A DNA stretch of 5,890 nt from an uncultured Tolumonas sp. (GTDB lineage Bacteria; Pseudomonadota; Gammaproteobacteria; Enterobacterales; Aeromonadaceae). Positions 5,270-5,890 of this stretch are shown here, one piece after another. Under the pieces are notes generated by a model that saw nothing but the letters and a program-made list of their open reading frames with translations, was not told the DNA's origin and did no database searches. The stretch is from NCBI GenBank assembly GCA_903931645.1, contig CAIZDF010000406.1, positions 1 to 5,890 on the forward strand. Direction: 5' to 3'. Each line of letters starts with the position of its first letter. Positions within the stretch are counted from its first letter, which is position 1. The translations under genes were made by a program, and so were the position numbers.

Positions 5270-5890
5270 ATTTCGCTTACTGTATATGCGTAATAGCGTT
5301 GCCGAAATTAAACTACCAACACCTGCAATCGCAATAATTAACCCCATTGTCCACGGCGTACCGTTGGTGCATAAGCCTAGTAATGCCGCACTGATCACAC
5401 CAGCGCCATAATGCATAGCACCGATTAACGATGAGGTTGTCCCAGCTTTATGTGGCATTAGATCCAATGCGCCAGCTACCGAATTGGCGACAATTAATCC
5501 ATTCATCGAGGTAAAAATAAATATGGGGATCAATAAGCCCGGTAATCCACCTAAACCAAATTTAGCATTTACTGCGAGCATGGTGCCCGCAATAGCCGTG
5601 ATCCAAGTACCCAGATAAAACAAACGATCGACACCCAGTCTCACAACCAAGCGCGAATTGACTAAATTCACCACCATAATACCGATAATATTCAACCCGA
5701 ATAACCATCCATAAGACTGGGGGGATACATGATAATATTGAATATAAGCCGCTGGCGAACCGGCAACATAAGCATAAATACCAACGTAGAAAAATGCACC
5801 GGACGCGATATACCCTAACAATCTAGGGTTTTGTAGTTGAACAAAATAATCGCGGAAAGCCATATGCAATGGCGCAGGAGTACGATTTTC
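5258..5890 (-). CDS. C-terminal half of an MFS exporter of the Bcr/CflA drug-resistance type (cut by the right window edge)
   Basis: The frame is open from the window edge to a TAA at 5258-5260 and gives 210 residues, beginning ENRTPAPL and ending RIYSKRNKHL. Family members are about 400 residues, so roughly the second half is present. Six hydrophobic stretches are visible at about residues 25-45, 60-78, 90-108, 116-138, 152-172 and 178-200 of the fragment, consistent with transmembrane helices 7-12, preceded by the hydrophilic central loop. Landmarks are YVAGSPAAYIQYY (41-53), GWLFGLNIIG (61-70), the Arg/Asp loop NSRLVVRLG (78-86), and NSVAGALDLMPHKAGTTSSL (136-155), all typical of Bcr/CflA inner-membrane drug:proton antiporters. 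A TTG at 5869 is an internal Leu codon, not a start. The gene precedes lysR by 102 bp on the same strand. The substrate is unknown. Confidence 0.88.
   Translation of the reverse strand, partial: ENRTPAPLHMAFRDYFVQLQNPRLLGYIASGAFFYVGIYAYVAGSPAAYIQYYHVSPQSYGWLFGLNIIGIMVVNLVNSRLVVRLGVDRLFYLGTWITAIAGTMLAVNAKFGLGGLPGLLIPIFIFTSMNGLIVANSVAGALDLMPHKAGTTSSLIGAMHYGAGVISAALLGLCTNGTPWTMGLIIAIAGVGSLISATLLRIYSKRNKHL

Noticed and set aside
5258..5869. A short complete membrane protein starting at the TTG at 5869.
   Set aside because: The frame stays open to the window edge, TTG sits in the central loop, and the sequence begins mid-family; it is a truncated view of a longer transporter.

Overview
The window is ordinary chromosomal DNA, most likely from a gammaproteobacterium. 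Base composition is moderately AT-rich, and the gene set (a quinone-linked malate dehydrogenase, a YajO-like aldo/keto reductase, a LysR regulator and a Bcr/CflA-type exporter) is typical of that class. I cannot name the genus from the sequence alone. I see no mobile element, CRISPR array, rRNA or tRNA.

Layout: positions 2-106 (+) are the last 34 codons of an unidentified gene, followed by a long AT-rich perfect hairpin (124-158). About 330 bp of non-coding DNA leads to mqo (440-1933, +), a complete malate:quinone oxidoreductase. mqo ends at a hairpin (1940-1983) that lies between it and a convergent block of minus-strand genes. Reading that block in its own direction, from right to left, the order is: C-terminal half of an MFS drug-type exporter (5890-5258, cut by the window edge), a LysR-type regulator (5155-4262), an aldo/keto reductase with a GTG start (4069-3065), and a second, YajO-like aldo/keto reductase (2989-2007). 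The last one carries a one-base frameshift near 2144-2146 that removes its normal C-terminus.

How the parts may work together: mqo is a stand-alone respiratory/TCA gene with no visible link to the other block. The exporter, LysR regulator and two NADPH-type aldo/keto reductases lie on one strand with gaps of 102, 192 and 75 bp. A plausible inference is a small module, under LysR control, that reduces and/or exports a toxic carbonyl or similar small molecule. A perfect dyad with LysR-type T-N11-A spacing (4205-4229) lies between the regulator and the first reductase and is the best candidate operator, although it could also be the lysR terminator.

The most notable observations are the frameshifted reductase, whose lesion sits inside a small perfect palindrome, and the possible LysR operator. 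I found nothing that supports a wholly new biological system here.
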